From Flavobacterium sp. MK4S-17 (lineage in GTDB: Bacteria; Bacteroidota; Bacteroidia; Flavobacteriales; Flavobacteriaceae): DNA of 64,000 nucleotides. The DNA lies in assembly GCF_009848495.1 (NCBI RefSeq), contig NZ_WWEP01000005.1, positions 1 to 64,000 on the forward strand, read 5' to 3'. A program made the position numbers and the translations under genes. A model generated the notes under the pieces. It saw only the letters and a program-made list of their open reading frames with translations. It was not told the origin of the DNA and ran no database searches. Of this stretch, positions 16,300-23,656 are shown one piece after another (the stretch's first letter is position 1; each line of letters starts with the position of its first letter).

Positions 16300-16632
16300 A
16301 TGTTAACCTGGGAAGAATTTGAAAAAACTGAAATGCGTATAGGCACAATTATAGAAGTAAATGATTTTCCTGAAGCGAGAAAACCTGCTTATCAACTGAT
16401 AATTGATTTTGGTAATGCTATCGGTATAAGAAAAACTTCGGCACAAATTACCAAACGATATACTAAAGAAGCCTTACAAGGCAGGCAGGTTGTAGCAGTA
16501 GTTAATTTTCCTAAAAAACAGATAGGCAAGTTTATGAGTGAATGCCTTGTATTAGGAGCTGTGGGTAATGAAGGCGATGTTGTACTGCTTTCACCTGATT
16601 TTAAAGTGGAAAACGGGCTTCGGATAGCTTAA
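16300..16632 (+). CDS. csaA: CsaA-type tRNA-binding protein
   Basis: The 110-residue protein is a single EMAP-II/Trbp-like OB fold. Family features are the start MLTWEEFEKTEMRIGTII, IRKTSAQITKRY, VVAVVNFPKKQIGKFMSECLVLG and the ending SPDFKVENGLRIA. B. subtilis CsaA is described as a secretion-related chaperone with an OB fold that can bind tRNA-like ligands; the true role here is unproven. The stop codon shares bases with the stop of the convergent hydrolase gene: the sequence TTAA at 16629-16632 supplies TAA to both strands. Confidence 0.9.
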   Translation: MLTWEEFEKTEMRIGTIIEVNDFPEARKPAYQLIIDFGNAIGIRKTSAQITKRYTKEALQGRQVVAVVNFPKKQIGKFMSECLVLGAVGNEGDVVLLSPDFKVENGLRIA

Positions 16633-17471
16633 CTGAAATATTTTTTCATAAAAGCATGCATTTTCCGTTTAATGTCGGCGGAGTTTTCATCATTCCATTT
16701 CCCGTGCTTTTCACCTTCATAAATATATAATTCATTTGGGATGCCGAATTTATCAAGCTTTTCTTTAAGCCTTGGCCCCTGTGTGCGTGGTACAAGCGGG
16801 TCTTCCGAACCATGGAACATAATGGTAGGCGGTGCACTTTTTGTTACGTGGCTTATAGGGCTTACTTCCGTATATATCTGCGGATTATTTTCCCAGGTAT
16901 TATCTTTTCCCACTAAATTTCGCAGCATACCACTACTATAGGAAGCACTTGAGGTATAGGAAGGGTCAGTAAAATCTACCGGGCCTATAAGGCTGCAAAC
17001 CGCTTTAACCTCATTGTTTTTATCAAATCCGTATGCATACAGTAAGGAAAGGTGGGCACCGGCACTGCTGCCAATAAATGCATACTTATTACTTATTTTA
17101 TATTCGGCGGTTTTATTTTTTAAATGCTTTATAACAAGGGCAATATCATTAATCTGCATTGGGTAGGCAGGATTTTCCGGTGTTGCAAGCCTGTAGTTTA
17201 TATTTACTATGGCATGGTTAGGAAACTCTTTTTTTAGATTACGCACCATATAGCTGAAATTTTCTTTGGAGCCTTTACGCCAGCCGCCACCGTGCAGCAA
17301 AAGGAAAACTTTGTTTTTCCCGTCCCGCTCTGCCGGAAGATGAATATCAATAAGCTGTTCAGGATTTGCACCGTAACGCACATCTTTTAAGGAGATGCTG
17401 TCTTTTTCAGTATTTTGGCAATTGCTTAAAAAAGCGGTCAATAAAAATGCTATTATATATATATTCTTCAT
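16629..17471 (-). CDS. Lipoprotein alpha/beta hydrolase (BD-FAE-like esterase)
   Basis: The 280-residue protein begins MKNIYIIAFLLTAFLSNC, with a lipobox-like SNC, so it is probably an outer-membrane or periplasmic lipoprotein. The alpha/beta-hydrolase motifs are HGGGWRKG (oxyanion hole), GSSAGAH with the nucleophile Ser, HGSEDPLVP with the likely acid, and GEKHGKW with the catalytic His. This resembles bifunctional acetylxylan/feruloyl esterases and carboxylesterases. The substrate is not defined by sequence. It shares its stop-codon bases with csaA on the other strand and lies 56 bases downstream of the NlpC/P60 peptidase gene, from which a terminator separates it. Confidence 0.85.
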   Translation of the reverse strand: MKNIYIIAFLLTAFLSNCQNTEKDSISLKDVRYGANPEQLIDIHLPAERDGKNKVFLLLHGGGWRKGSKENFSYMVRNLKKEFPNHAIVNINYRLATPENPAYPMQINDIALVIKHLKNKTAEYKISNKYAFIGSSAGAHLSLLYAYGFDKNNEVKAVCSLIGPVDFTDPSYTSSASYSSGMLRNLVGKDNTWENNPQIYTEVSPISHVTKSAPPTIMFHGSEDPLVPRTQGPRLKEKLDKFGIPNELYIYEGEKHGKWNDENSADIKRKMHAFMKKYFS

Positions 17472-17504
17472 AAGTCTTAAACTTCTGTTTTTACAATATT
17501 AATT

Positions 17505-17529
17505 AAAAAAGCAGCGATATGGCTGCTTT
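17505..17529 (-). terminator. Rho-independent terminator overlapping the end of the NlpC/P60 gene
   Basis: Stem AAAGCAGC (17508-17515) / GCTGCTTT (17522-17529), loop GATATG. On the minus strand it is followed by a run of six T residues, just after the peptidase stop codon. Confidence 0.8.
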
Positions 17530-18292
17530 ATATAATTTTTTTGATAACTCTTAACTTATGGGTATGCCTCCTTGTTTCTGCATTGTAAATCCCTAAATGG
17601 TCCAGCCTGTCTATCCTTACTTTGCCATGCCCATGGATAATGTAGTTATCCTCCATAATAATGCCAACGTGTATAATATGGCCTTCTTCATTGTCAAAAA
17701 AAGCAAGGTCTCCCGGTTCGCTTTCTTCAATAAAGCTAAGGGCTTCGCCCTGAGTAGCCTGCTGTGAGGCATCGCGTTGCAATTTATAACCGTTAAGCTT
17801 ATAAACCATTTGTGTAAACCCTGAACAATCCAGCCCGAAAGGTGTTTTGCCTCCCCATAAATAAGGGGCATTTAAATACATAAAAGCTGTGCGGAGTATA
17901 TTTTGCTTGCCTGTAATGCCTGTTGTTTTCATTCCCTCAAAAGCAAAATTCTCTACATTAATATCGGTATGGTCTAAAAAAGAAAGGGAAGCACCCAATG
18001 GTATTGGCATTAATGAGTTGCCCGGTGTTGCCACATATTCAATAAGGTCTGCATTAAGTACGGCAGGAACAGTGTTTAAATAATTATAATTAGGTTCGCT
18101 TATAACCCTGAACTGTTTATTATCTATCCATCCTGTATAACTGTCAAAAGCAAGCTCAATCCGCGACCATTTGTGGGTTTGTTCCAGTACTTTAAAATGC
18201 TCGCCGAATAAAACCTGCGAAGTCATTTCACTGCGGTCGCTTGGCTCCAGCCGCAGGGGAACAATAGCAAGGTTGCAAATACCAAAAATCAT
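17528..18292 (-). CDS. NlpC/P60 (C40) peptidase with N-terminal SH3-like domain
   Basis: The 254-residue protein has an N-terminal SH3-like region (about 1-115; EPSDRSEMTSQVLFGEHF and WSRIELAFDSYTGWID) and a C-terminal NlpC/P60 cysteine peptidase domain (about 130-254). The catalytic residues should be Cys156 in GLDCSGFTQ, His208 in HIIHVGI and His220 in IIHGHGK. These enzymes cut D-Glu-diamino acid bonds in peptidoglycan peptides. No signal peptide is visible, which suggests action on muropeptides recycled into the cytoplasm, as for YkfC-type enzymes (inference). A minus-strand promoter and an unusual pair of interlocked inverted repeats lie upstream. Confidence 0.92.
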   Translation of the reverse strand: MIFGICNLAIVPLRLEPSDRSEMTSQVLFGEHFKVLEQTHKWSRIELAFDSYTGWIDNKQFRVISEPNYNYLNTVPAVLNADLIEYVATPGNSLMPIPLGASLSFLDHTDINVENFAFEGMKTTGITGKQNILRTAFMYLNAPYLWGGKTPFGLDCSGFTQMVYKLNGYKLQRDASQQATQGEALSFIEESEPGDLAFFDNEEGHIIHVGIIMEDNYIIHGHGKVRIDRLDHLGIYNAETRRHTHKLRVIKKII

Positions 18293-18321
18293 CTGTAATA
18301 GTACTTCTTTTTTTAATATTG

Positions 18322-18392
18322 GTGGTTGTACAGCAAAAAAGGCGTTGCTTATCTACAACCACAAATATAGCAGTTAATTATTAAGCAACGCC
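18322..18392 (-). other. Interlocked inverted repeats (pseudoknot-like) upstream of the NlpC/P60 gene
   Basis: Two perfect inverted repeats interleave. GTGGTTGTA (18322-18330) pairs with TACAACCAC (18354-18362), and GGCGTTGCTTA (18341-18351) pairs with TAAGCAACGCC (18382-18392). Read on the minus strand, the outer 11-bp stem is followed by six T residues and could terminate the upstream thiolase-DUF2200 transcript. Its 30-base loop contains the promoter of the peptidase gene. The arrangement has H-type pseudoknot topology with connecting loops of 19, 2 and 10 bases. Confidence 0.55.
18362..18388 (-). promoter_or_regulatory. Predicted promoter of the NlpC/P60 gene
   Basis: On the minus strand TATATTTG (18369-18362) is the -7 element and TTG (18388-18386) lies 16 bases upstream. 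The -33 TTG falls within one arm of the 11-bp inverted repeat. Confidence 0.6.
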
Positions 18393-18445
18393 AATTACTG
18401 TTATTGTTTTCGGCTAAGTCAGTATGTTTACTACATTAAAAAAAG

Positions 18446-18796
18446 CTACCGCAAAATCTTTTCCATTTTCCTGCCTTTTGCCAGTTCGTCCACAAGCTTG
18501 TCAAGATAACGTACTTTTTGCGTTAAAGGATTTTCAATATTTTCCACCCTGTATCCGCAAATAAGGCCGGTAATTAAATGAACATTTGGGTGTAACGAAG
18601 TATTTTCAAAAAACTGCTCAAAAGTTACCTTTGCGTCAATAAGTTCAGCGATTTTTTCTTCGTCATAGCCCGTAAGCCATTCAATAACCTCATGCAACTC
18701 TTCCTTAGTCCTGCCTTTCCTCTCAATTTTAGTAAGATAGTGCGGATACACCGATGCAAATGTCAAATTTGCAATGCGTTCATCATGACTGCTCAT
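18446..18796 (-). CDS. DUF2200 family protein
   Basis: The 116-residue protein matches my recollection of the DUF2200 family: ANLTFASVYPHYLTKIERKGRT near the N-terminus, EVIEWLTGYD, and the ITGLICGYRVENIENPLTQ block with a conserved Cys and Arg. The fold is probably helical and cytoplasmic, with no signal peptide. No biochemical function is known to me. It starts 25 bases downstream of the thiolase gene on the same strand, without a terminator or promoter between, so the two should be cotranscribed. That pairing is the only functional hint and it may be accidental. Confidence 0.85.
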   Translation of the reverse strand: MSSHDERIANLTFASVYPHYLTKIERKGRTKEELHEVIEWLTGYDEEKIAELIDAKVTFEQFFENTSLHPNVHLITGLICGYRVENIENPLTQKVRYLDKLVDELAKGRKMEKILR

Positions 18797-18821
18797 AGCC
18801 TTGCGTTTAATTTAATGCAGG

Positions 18822-20003
18822 TTATGGCCTTTCAATAACAATTGCAGAAGCACCGCCCCCGCCATTGCATATAGCAGCCGCGCCTGTTTTGGCATTATTC
18901 TGCTCCAACACATTTAGTAATGTAACAATAATCCTTGCACCTGAGCAGCCAAGCGGATGCCCAAGCGATACTGCACCTCCGTTTACATTTACTTTTTCAG
19001 GATCAAGCCCCATTATTTTGGTATTAGCTATCCCTACTACCGAAAAAGCTTCGTTAAATTCAAAGAAATCAACCTGTTCTTTGCTTATGCCTGCTTTGTC
19101 AAGCGCTTTAGGCAATGCTTTTGAAGGTGATGTTGTAAACCATTTTGGTTCCTGCTCTGCATCAGCATATGACTTAATGTATGCTAATGGCTTTATGCCA
19201 AGTTCTTTTGCTTTATCTTCACTCATAAGCACCAAGGCGGCGGCCCCATCGTTAATTGTGGAAGCGTTGGCTGCCGTTACTGTACCCTCTTTAGTAAAAA
19301 CGGCGTTTAACGAAGGTATTTTGTCCAGCTTAACATTGGTGTATTCCTCATCTTTTGTTACCATTACAGGTTCACCCCTGCGTTGTGGTACTGCTACGGG
19401 AACCACCTCATTGTTAAATTTACCGGCATCCCATGCACGCGCAGAGCGTTCATACGATTCTATAGCAAACTTATCCTGGTCTTCCCTTGATATTTTATAT
19501 TCTGTTGCACAAAGGTCTGCACAAACTCCCATTGCATTATTGTCATAAGCATCGGTTAACCCGTCCTTCTGCAAACCATCTATCATAGTGGCAGGGCCAA
19601 ACTTGTTGCCGTTCCTCATGTGTACATAGTGCGGTATAAGGCTCATGTTTTCCATACCTCCTGCAACAACAATTTCGGCATCCCCGCACATTATACTTTG
19701 TGCTCCCTGCATTACGGCTTTCATACCAGAGGCACATACTTTATTTACAGTTGTAGCAACAACATTATCAGGCAAACCGGCCAGCCTTGATGCCTGCCTT
19801 GCAGGAGCCTGCCCAACACCTGCCTGAACTACATTTCCCATTAAAACCTCATCTACAAGATTGGCGTCAAGGTTAATTTTTTCCAATGCACCTTTTATTG
19901 CAGCCGCACCAAGCTGAGGTACACTAACGGTTGATAATGCTCCCATAAAGCTGCCTATAGGTGTACGCACTGCTGAAACTATTACTACTTTTTTATTATT
20001 CAT
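18822..20003 (-). CDS. Acetyl-CoA C-acyltransferase (thiolase)
   Basis: The 393-residue enzyme condenses or cleaves acyl-CoAs (acetoacetyl-CoA synthesis or beta-oxidation). Catalytic residues are visible: Cys90 in NKVCASGMKA (nucleophile), His349 in GHPLGCSGAR and Cys379 in CNGGGGASA (acid/base). The N-terminus VIVSAVRTPIGSFMG is typical. Length is standard for the degradative and biosynthetic type (about 390-395). It is the first gene of a two-gene unit with DUF2200. Without neighbouring fad or bcd genes, the direction in vivo cannot be decided; a short-chain acetyl-CoA acetyltransferase is the best guess. Confidence 0.96.
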   Translation of the reverse strand: MNNKKVVIVSAVRTPIGSFMGALSTVSVPQLGAAAIKGALEKINLDANLVDEVLMGNVVQAGVGQAPARQASRLAGLPDNVVATTVNKVCASGMKAVMQGAQSIMCGDAEIVVAGGMENMSLIPHYVHMRNGNKFGPATMIDGLQKDGLTDAYDNNAMGVCADLCATEYKISREDQDKFAIESYERSARAWDAGKFNNEVVPVAVPQRRGEPVMVTKDEEYTNVKLDKIPSLNAVFTKEGTVTAANASTINDGAAALVLMSEDKAKELGIKPLAYIKSYADAEQEPKWFTTSPSKALPKALDKAGISKEQVDFFEFNEAFSVVGIANTKIMGLDPEKVNVNGGAVSLGHPLGCSGARIIVTLLNVLEQNNAKTGAAAICNGGGGASAIVIERP

Positions 20004-20203
20004 AACTGTTGCTTTTTATGTTTGTGTTGCGAATTTAATGATTTTTAATGCTTGTAAAAATAAACTATTTAAAATTAATGGAATAATTATGGCTATTATT
20101 AGGAATGATTAAATACGATACGGTAGAACATCTGTTAAATAGCATCTGCTTTTTTTACAAATTAATTGGGAAAACCTGAACAATTAATATAGAGTGTACT
20201 CTT

Positions 20204-20211
20204 TATCTTTG
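20204..20211 (+). promoter_or_regulatory. Predicted -7 element for the small membrane protein at 20232
   Basis: TATCTTTG matches TAnnTTTG, 20 bases before the ATG. No TTG is well placed upstream. Confidence 0.55.
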
Positions 20212-20231
20212 AGATAATTAATACAAAAATT

Positions 20232-20588
20232 ATGTTTGAAGCAATTTTATTAATAGGGATACCTGTTCTTTTATTAGTGTATTTGCTGATAAGGTTCATT
20301 AAATCTGAAACGGCAGAAATAATTGAGCTAAGGATACAGGATAAGGCAGGTGATTTAAAATTGTCGCCTGGTGAGGCAGTTCGCCTTGTAGCAAGGCCAG
20401 ACAAGAGGGTGGTAGAAGTGTTTAGCGATACTGAAGGATATAAAGAAAATAAACTTGGGGTAATTAAAAACTACAATATTTTTAAGCATGTGCTTATAGA
20501 GGGTACAGTGGCCAGGATATACTCGGTATATAAGGGCGGTATTTTGCTGCTACTGCTGGACAGCAAATATAAACCTGAACTATTATAA
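20232..20588 (+). CDS. Small membrane-anchored protein of unknown function
   Basis: The 118-residue product has one N-terminal membrane segment (about residues 4-24, ILLIGIPVLLLVYLLIRFI) followed by a soluble domain of about 90 residues rich in beta-prone sequence, including GDLKLSPGEAVRLVARPDKR and GTVARIYSVYKGGILLLLLD. There is no lipobox and no signal cleavage site, so it is probably a single-pass anchor. I recognise no family. It stands alone between its own -7 element and a terminator, ahead of the PUL1 regulator, and nothing ties it to the PUL. Confidence 0.75.
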   Translation: MFEAILLIGIPVLLLVYLLIRFIKSETAEIIELRIQDKAGDLKLSPGEAVRLVARPDKRVVEVFSDTEGYKENKLGVIKNYNIFKHVLIEGTVARIYSVYKGGILLLLLDSKYKPELL

Positions 20589-20615
20589 AAATGGCTGCCA
20601 TCGGGCAGCCATTTT
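20588..20615 (+). terminator. Rho-independent terminator before the PUL1 regulator
   Basis: Stem AAAATGGCTGCC (20588-20599) / GGCAGCCATTTT (20604-20615) with a four-base loop, starting at the stop codon of the preceding gene. Confidence 0.9.
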
Positions 20616-20643
20616 CTTTTTAGGCGATAAGGGAATAGTTTTA

Positions 20644-20651
20644 TAAATTTG
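20644..20651 (+). promoter_or_regulatory. Predicted -7 element of the PUL1 regulator gene
   Basis: TAAATTTG matches TAnnTTTG. It covers an in-frame TTG at 20649, so the ATG at 20670, 19 bases downstream, is the likely start. Confidence 0.55.
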
Positions 20652-20669
20652 GATGTAAACTATTACCCG

Positions 20670-23417
20670 ATGCCTGTAAAAAAAATATTATATATATGTG
20701 TTTGCCTTAGCTGCTTATTTACAAGGGGACAGCAGCTTATTCCTTTTGTAGAAAATTTTACCAAATCAGAATACAATGGTGATAACCAGGTATGGAATGT
20801 TGTACAGGGCAATGACAATGCCATGTATTTTGCCAATCACCACTATTTTTTAAGGTATAACGGCGTAAAATGGGAAAAATATTCACTACCAAATAAAACC
20901 ATTATCAGGTCGGTATTTGTAGATGGCAATAAAGTGTACTGCGGCTCCTACAAGGAGTTTGGTTATTGGGAGCGTATTGACGGGCGAATGCAATATATTT
21001 CACTTTCCAAGGGCAAGAACCTTTTTTTGGGTAATGCTGATAATGAGGAAATATGGAAGATATTTAAGCACAAGGGCAAGTTTTATTTTCAGTCATTTAA
21101 TGAAATATATGTTTATGACGGTAAGGATATAAAGAAGATAAAATTTCCTGCGCAGATTTCCTATTGTTATGTTGTGGATGGTAAAATATATGTAGCCTGT
21201 GTAAGGATTGGCATGCATATTATGGAAGATGAAGAATTTTATCCTGTAAATAACTGGCCGCAGCTAAGGGATAATGTTATTCATGGCATGGAGAAAAATA
21301 ATGGCAGGATTTATGTTTTTACCAAGAATAATGGGGTTTATATAGGCGATGAAAATAAGCTGTCTCCATGGCAAAGCCCCCTAAATGAACTGCTGAAAAA
21401 TGATGTGCTGGTTTCGGAAAAGTTTTTAAACGATTCCACACTTATTATAGGTACAGGGCTGCAGGGGCTTTATATTATAGATATAACTACAGGTAAATAT
21501 GTAAATATAAACCGTGGCAACGCATTAAAAAACAACGCTGTTTTATCTATTGCCACAGATAAGGAAAATGACCTTTGGCTGGGGCTGGATAACGGAATAT
21601 CGCATATTGAGGTTAATTCTCCTGTTTCTATATTTTCTGATAATTCCGGCAGGCTGGGGTCGGTATATTCGCTTGCCACCACCAGCAAAGGATATTTATT
21701 TGTTACCAATCATGGCATATTTACTTCTATAGGCAAGGAACTTAATGCTGTACCCAACTCGCAGGGACAGGTGTGGGATATATACAAAAATGGCGAGCAG
21801 TTTGTAATTGGGCATAACGACGGTACTTTTGTTTATGAAGATGGTGCGCTGCATAAAGCAAATCCGGTAAACGGCGGATGGAAATTCCTTAAAAGTGAAT
21901 TTGATAATGCTTACTTTCAGGCTAACTATTCCGGTATTGCAGTATATAAGGATATAAACAATCTTTCCCAATGGAAAATACTTGACAGTATTACCAAGCC
22001 CATCAGGAATATTGCACAAAATAAAAAGGGGGAACTTTGGGCTGCGGATAATTACAGGAGCCTTTACCGTATACTGTATAATGAAGATTTTACAGTTAAG
22101 AAAGTTGAAAATATTTCCCGCAAAAATAATATTGAAAGCGATTATGGTGTAAAGTTATTTAATTTCAGGGGAGAGGTTTTATTCCTGATAAATAATACCT
22201 GGTATGTGTATAATAGCATATCGGGCAGGCTGGAAAAAAACAAGACATTTAATGCCTCTTTCCGTAATATAAGCGATATTATACCTGTAGATGATGACAG
22301 CTTTCTTATACTGAAAAAGGGTTTGCTGTATCTTATAAACCAATCGCAAAATGGTTTTGTGTGGAAGCTTATACCTGAGAAATATTACCAGGGAAAGCTT
22401 ATTATAGAAAATATAAAGGTTTTTAAGGATGGTGATGCACTGCTTATAAACCTTGATGATGGCTTTATAGCTTTTGAGCAGGGCAAGGAAGAGAGGAAGT
22501 TTTCGCCGGTTTTGATTGAGGCATATTATCAGGGGAAAATAATAAATGATGATACAAAAATAAAATACAACCAATCTGTTGAGGTTAATCTTATCAGCAA
22601 ATATTTTGGTTATAATAAGCCGGACTTGTATTATAAATTTAACGACTCACCGGGTTATGAACCTATAAAAGGAGGCATACTCACGCTTAATAACCTTAGC
22701 AGTGGCAGCCAGGAACTGGAGGTATTTTATAATGATGGGAAGCGATATAAAAAAGTAGCTTCCTATAATTTTAATGTTGCCAGGCCATGGTATTTTTCCC
22801 TATGGATGGTTTTAGCCTATATAGCAATACTCTCGCTTATATTTTTCCTTTATTACAGGTGGAATAAAATAAGGTATAATGAAAAGATTAAGCTGAATGA
22901 AGAAGAACTTAAGCACAGAAGGGAAATCCTTGAGCTTGAAATGGAAGCAGAAAAAAAACTGAGGGAGCAGGAGTATGAAAAGCACCGCCTTGAGGTTGAA
23001 GTACAAAATAAGGCTTCGGAAGTTGCCGGAAAATCGTTATCTATTGCCAAGCATAGTGAAATGATTGAAAGCATACAGCAGGTTTTAGAATCTGAAAACA
23101 GTACAGACCAGCTTAAGCAAAAAATAAAAAAGATTATTAAAACAAATTCACTTAGTAAAAATGAGTGGCAGAGCTTTGAAAAGAACCTGATAAAAAGCCA
23201 CGAAGAATTTGTGGAACGCCTTACTGCCAAATATCCTTTCCTAACACCAAAAGATATAAAACTGTGTATATATCTTAAGATGAATTTATCTTCAAAAGAA
23301 ATAGCTCCTTTAATGAATATTTCCTACAGGGGAGTGGAACTTCACCGCTACAGATTACGAAAGAAAATGGAAATACCTACGGAAGAGAACCTTTCTAAAT
23401 TTATGATTACTGTATAA
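20670..23417 (+). CDS. Membrane-spanning propeller/Y_Y_Y/LuxR-type regulator of PUL1
   Basis: The 915-residue protein has a signal peptide or anchor (MPVKKILYICVCLSCLF), a long extracytoplasmic beta-propeller region with repeats of WNVVQGNDNAMYFAN and LWLGLDNGISHIE type (about 20-620), a Y_Y_Y-like domain (about 625-700), one membrane segment (about 706-731, WMVLAYIAILSLIFFLYY), a coiled coil (about 735-815), and a C-terminal LuxR-type helix-turn-helix (about 850-915; MNLSSKEIAPLMNISYRGVELHRYRLRKKM). There is no histidine kinase or receiver, unlike classical hybrid two-component sensors, so it probably signals directly from periplasmic ligand to DNA. It lies 239 bases upstream of susC on the same strand. 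A paralogue heads PUL2. Confidence 0.92.
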   Translation: MPVKKILYICVCLSCLFTRGQQLIPFVENFTKSEYNGDNQVWNVVQGNDNAMYFANHHYFLRYNGVKWEKYSLPNKTIIRSVFVDGNKVYCGSYKEFGYWERIDGRMQYISLSKGKNLFLGNADNEEIWKIFKHKGKFYFQSFNEIYVYDGKDIKKIKFPAQISYCYVVDGKIYVACVRIGMHIMEDEEFYPVNNWPQLRDNVIHGMEKNNGRIYVFTKNNGVYIGDENKLSPWQSPLNELLKNDVLVSEKFLNDSTLIIGTGLQGLYIIDITTGKYVNINRGNALKNNAVLSIATDKENDLWLGLDNGISHIEVNSPVSIFSDNSGRLGSVYSLATTSKGYLFVTNHGIFTSIGKELNAVPNSQGQVWDIYKNGEQFVIGHNDGTFVYEDGALHKANPVNGGWKFLKSEFDNAYFQANYSGIAVYKDINNLSQWKILDSITKPIRNIAQNKKGELWAADNYRSLYRILYNEDFTVKKVENISRKNNIESDYGVKLFNFRGEVLFLINNTWYVYNSISGRLEKNKTFNASFRNISDIIPVDDDSFLILKKGLLYLINQSQNGFVWKLIPEKYYQGKLIIENIKVFKDGDALLINLDDGFIAFEQGKEERKFSPVLIEAYYQGKIINDDTKIKYNQSVEVNLISKYFGYNKPDLYYKFNDSPGYEPIKGGILTLNNLSSGSQELEVFYNDGKRYKKVASYNFNVARPWYFSLWMVLAYIAILSLIFFLYYRWNKIRYNEKIKLNEEELKHRREILELEMEAEKKLREQEYEKHRLEVEVQNKASEVAGKSLSIAKHSEMIESIQQVLESENSTDQLKQKIKKIIKTNSLSKNEWQSFEKNLIKSHEEFVERLTAKYPFLTPKDIKLCIYLKMNLSSKEIAPLMNISYRGVELHRYRLRKKMEIPTEENLSKFMITV

Positions 23418-23476
23418 ATTAACTTATAAAATTGCAGTTATTTTAATATTTTATTAGCATTTATTCAACTTTACAA

Positions 23477-23578
23477 TACATCATTAGTACATCATTTTGC
23501 ATTTTAATGATGTAATTTTGTTTAATTTAAATAATTAATAATCAATAAATTATATAATTATTTTAAGATAATGATGTA
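23477..23578. promoter_or_regulatory. Candidate operator: four copies of TACATCAT upstream of susC (PUL1)
   Basis: TACATCAT occurs at 23477-23484 and 23488-23495, 11 bases apart, and inverted as ATGATGTA at 23507-23514 and 23571-23578. One-turn spacing of the first pair fits cooperative binding by a dimeric regulator on one DNA face. It lies between the regulator gene and its probable target. Confidence 0.6.
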
Positions 23579-23593
23579 GTTTAGTAAGGCACA

Positions 23594-23610
23594 TTGTAGT
23601 GTAGCTACAA
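23594..23610. repeat. Inverted repeat near the susC promoter (PUL1)
   Basis: TTGTAG (23594-23599) and CTACAA (23605-23610) form a dyad five bases apart, about where the -33 element would be. It may be an additional protein-binding site. Confidence 0.35.
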
Positions 23611-23623
23611 CGTTTTAGTTGTG

Positions 23624-23631
23624 TAAATTTG
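23624..23631 (+). promoter_or_regulatory. Predicted -7 element of the susC promoter (PUL1)
   Basis: TAAATTTG matches TAnnTTTG, 25 bases before the susC ATG. No TTG lies at -33, as expected for a promoter that needs an activator. Confidence 0.6.
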
Positions 23632-23656
23632 GTTTAATAATCCATTTTATTAAATC

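Noticed and set aside
18865..19548. Long antisense frame of 227 codons inside the thiolase gene
   Set aside because: The thiolase on the other strand has all its catalytic residues. The antisense product is low-complexity Ser/Ala/Leu-rich without recognisable domains.
22179..22574. Antisense frame opposite the PUL1 regulator
   Set aside because: The propeller repeats of the regulator cover this stretch. The antisense product has no coherent family or start signal.
23477..23610. Short repeats upstream of susC as a CRISPR array
   Set aside because: Repeats are 8 bases, occur in both orientations, and lack spacers of regular length and cas genes.
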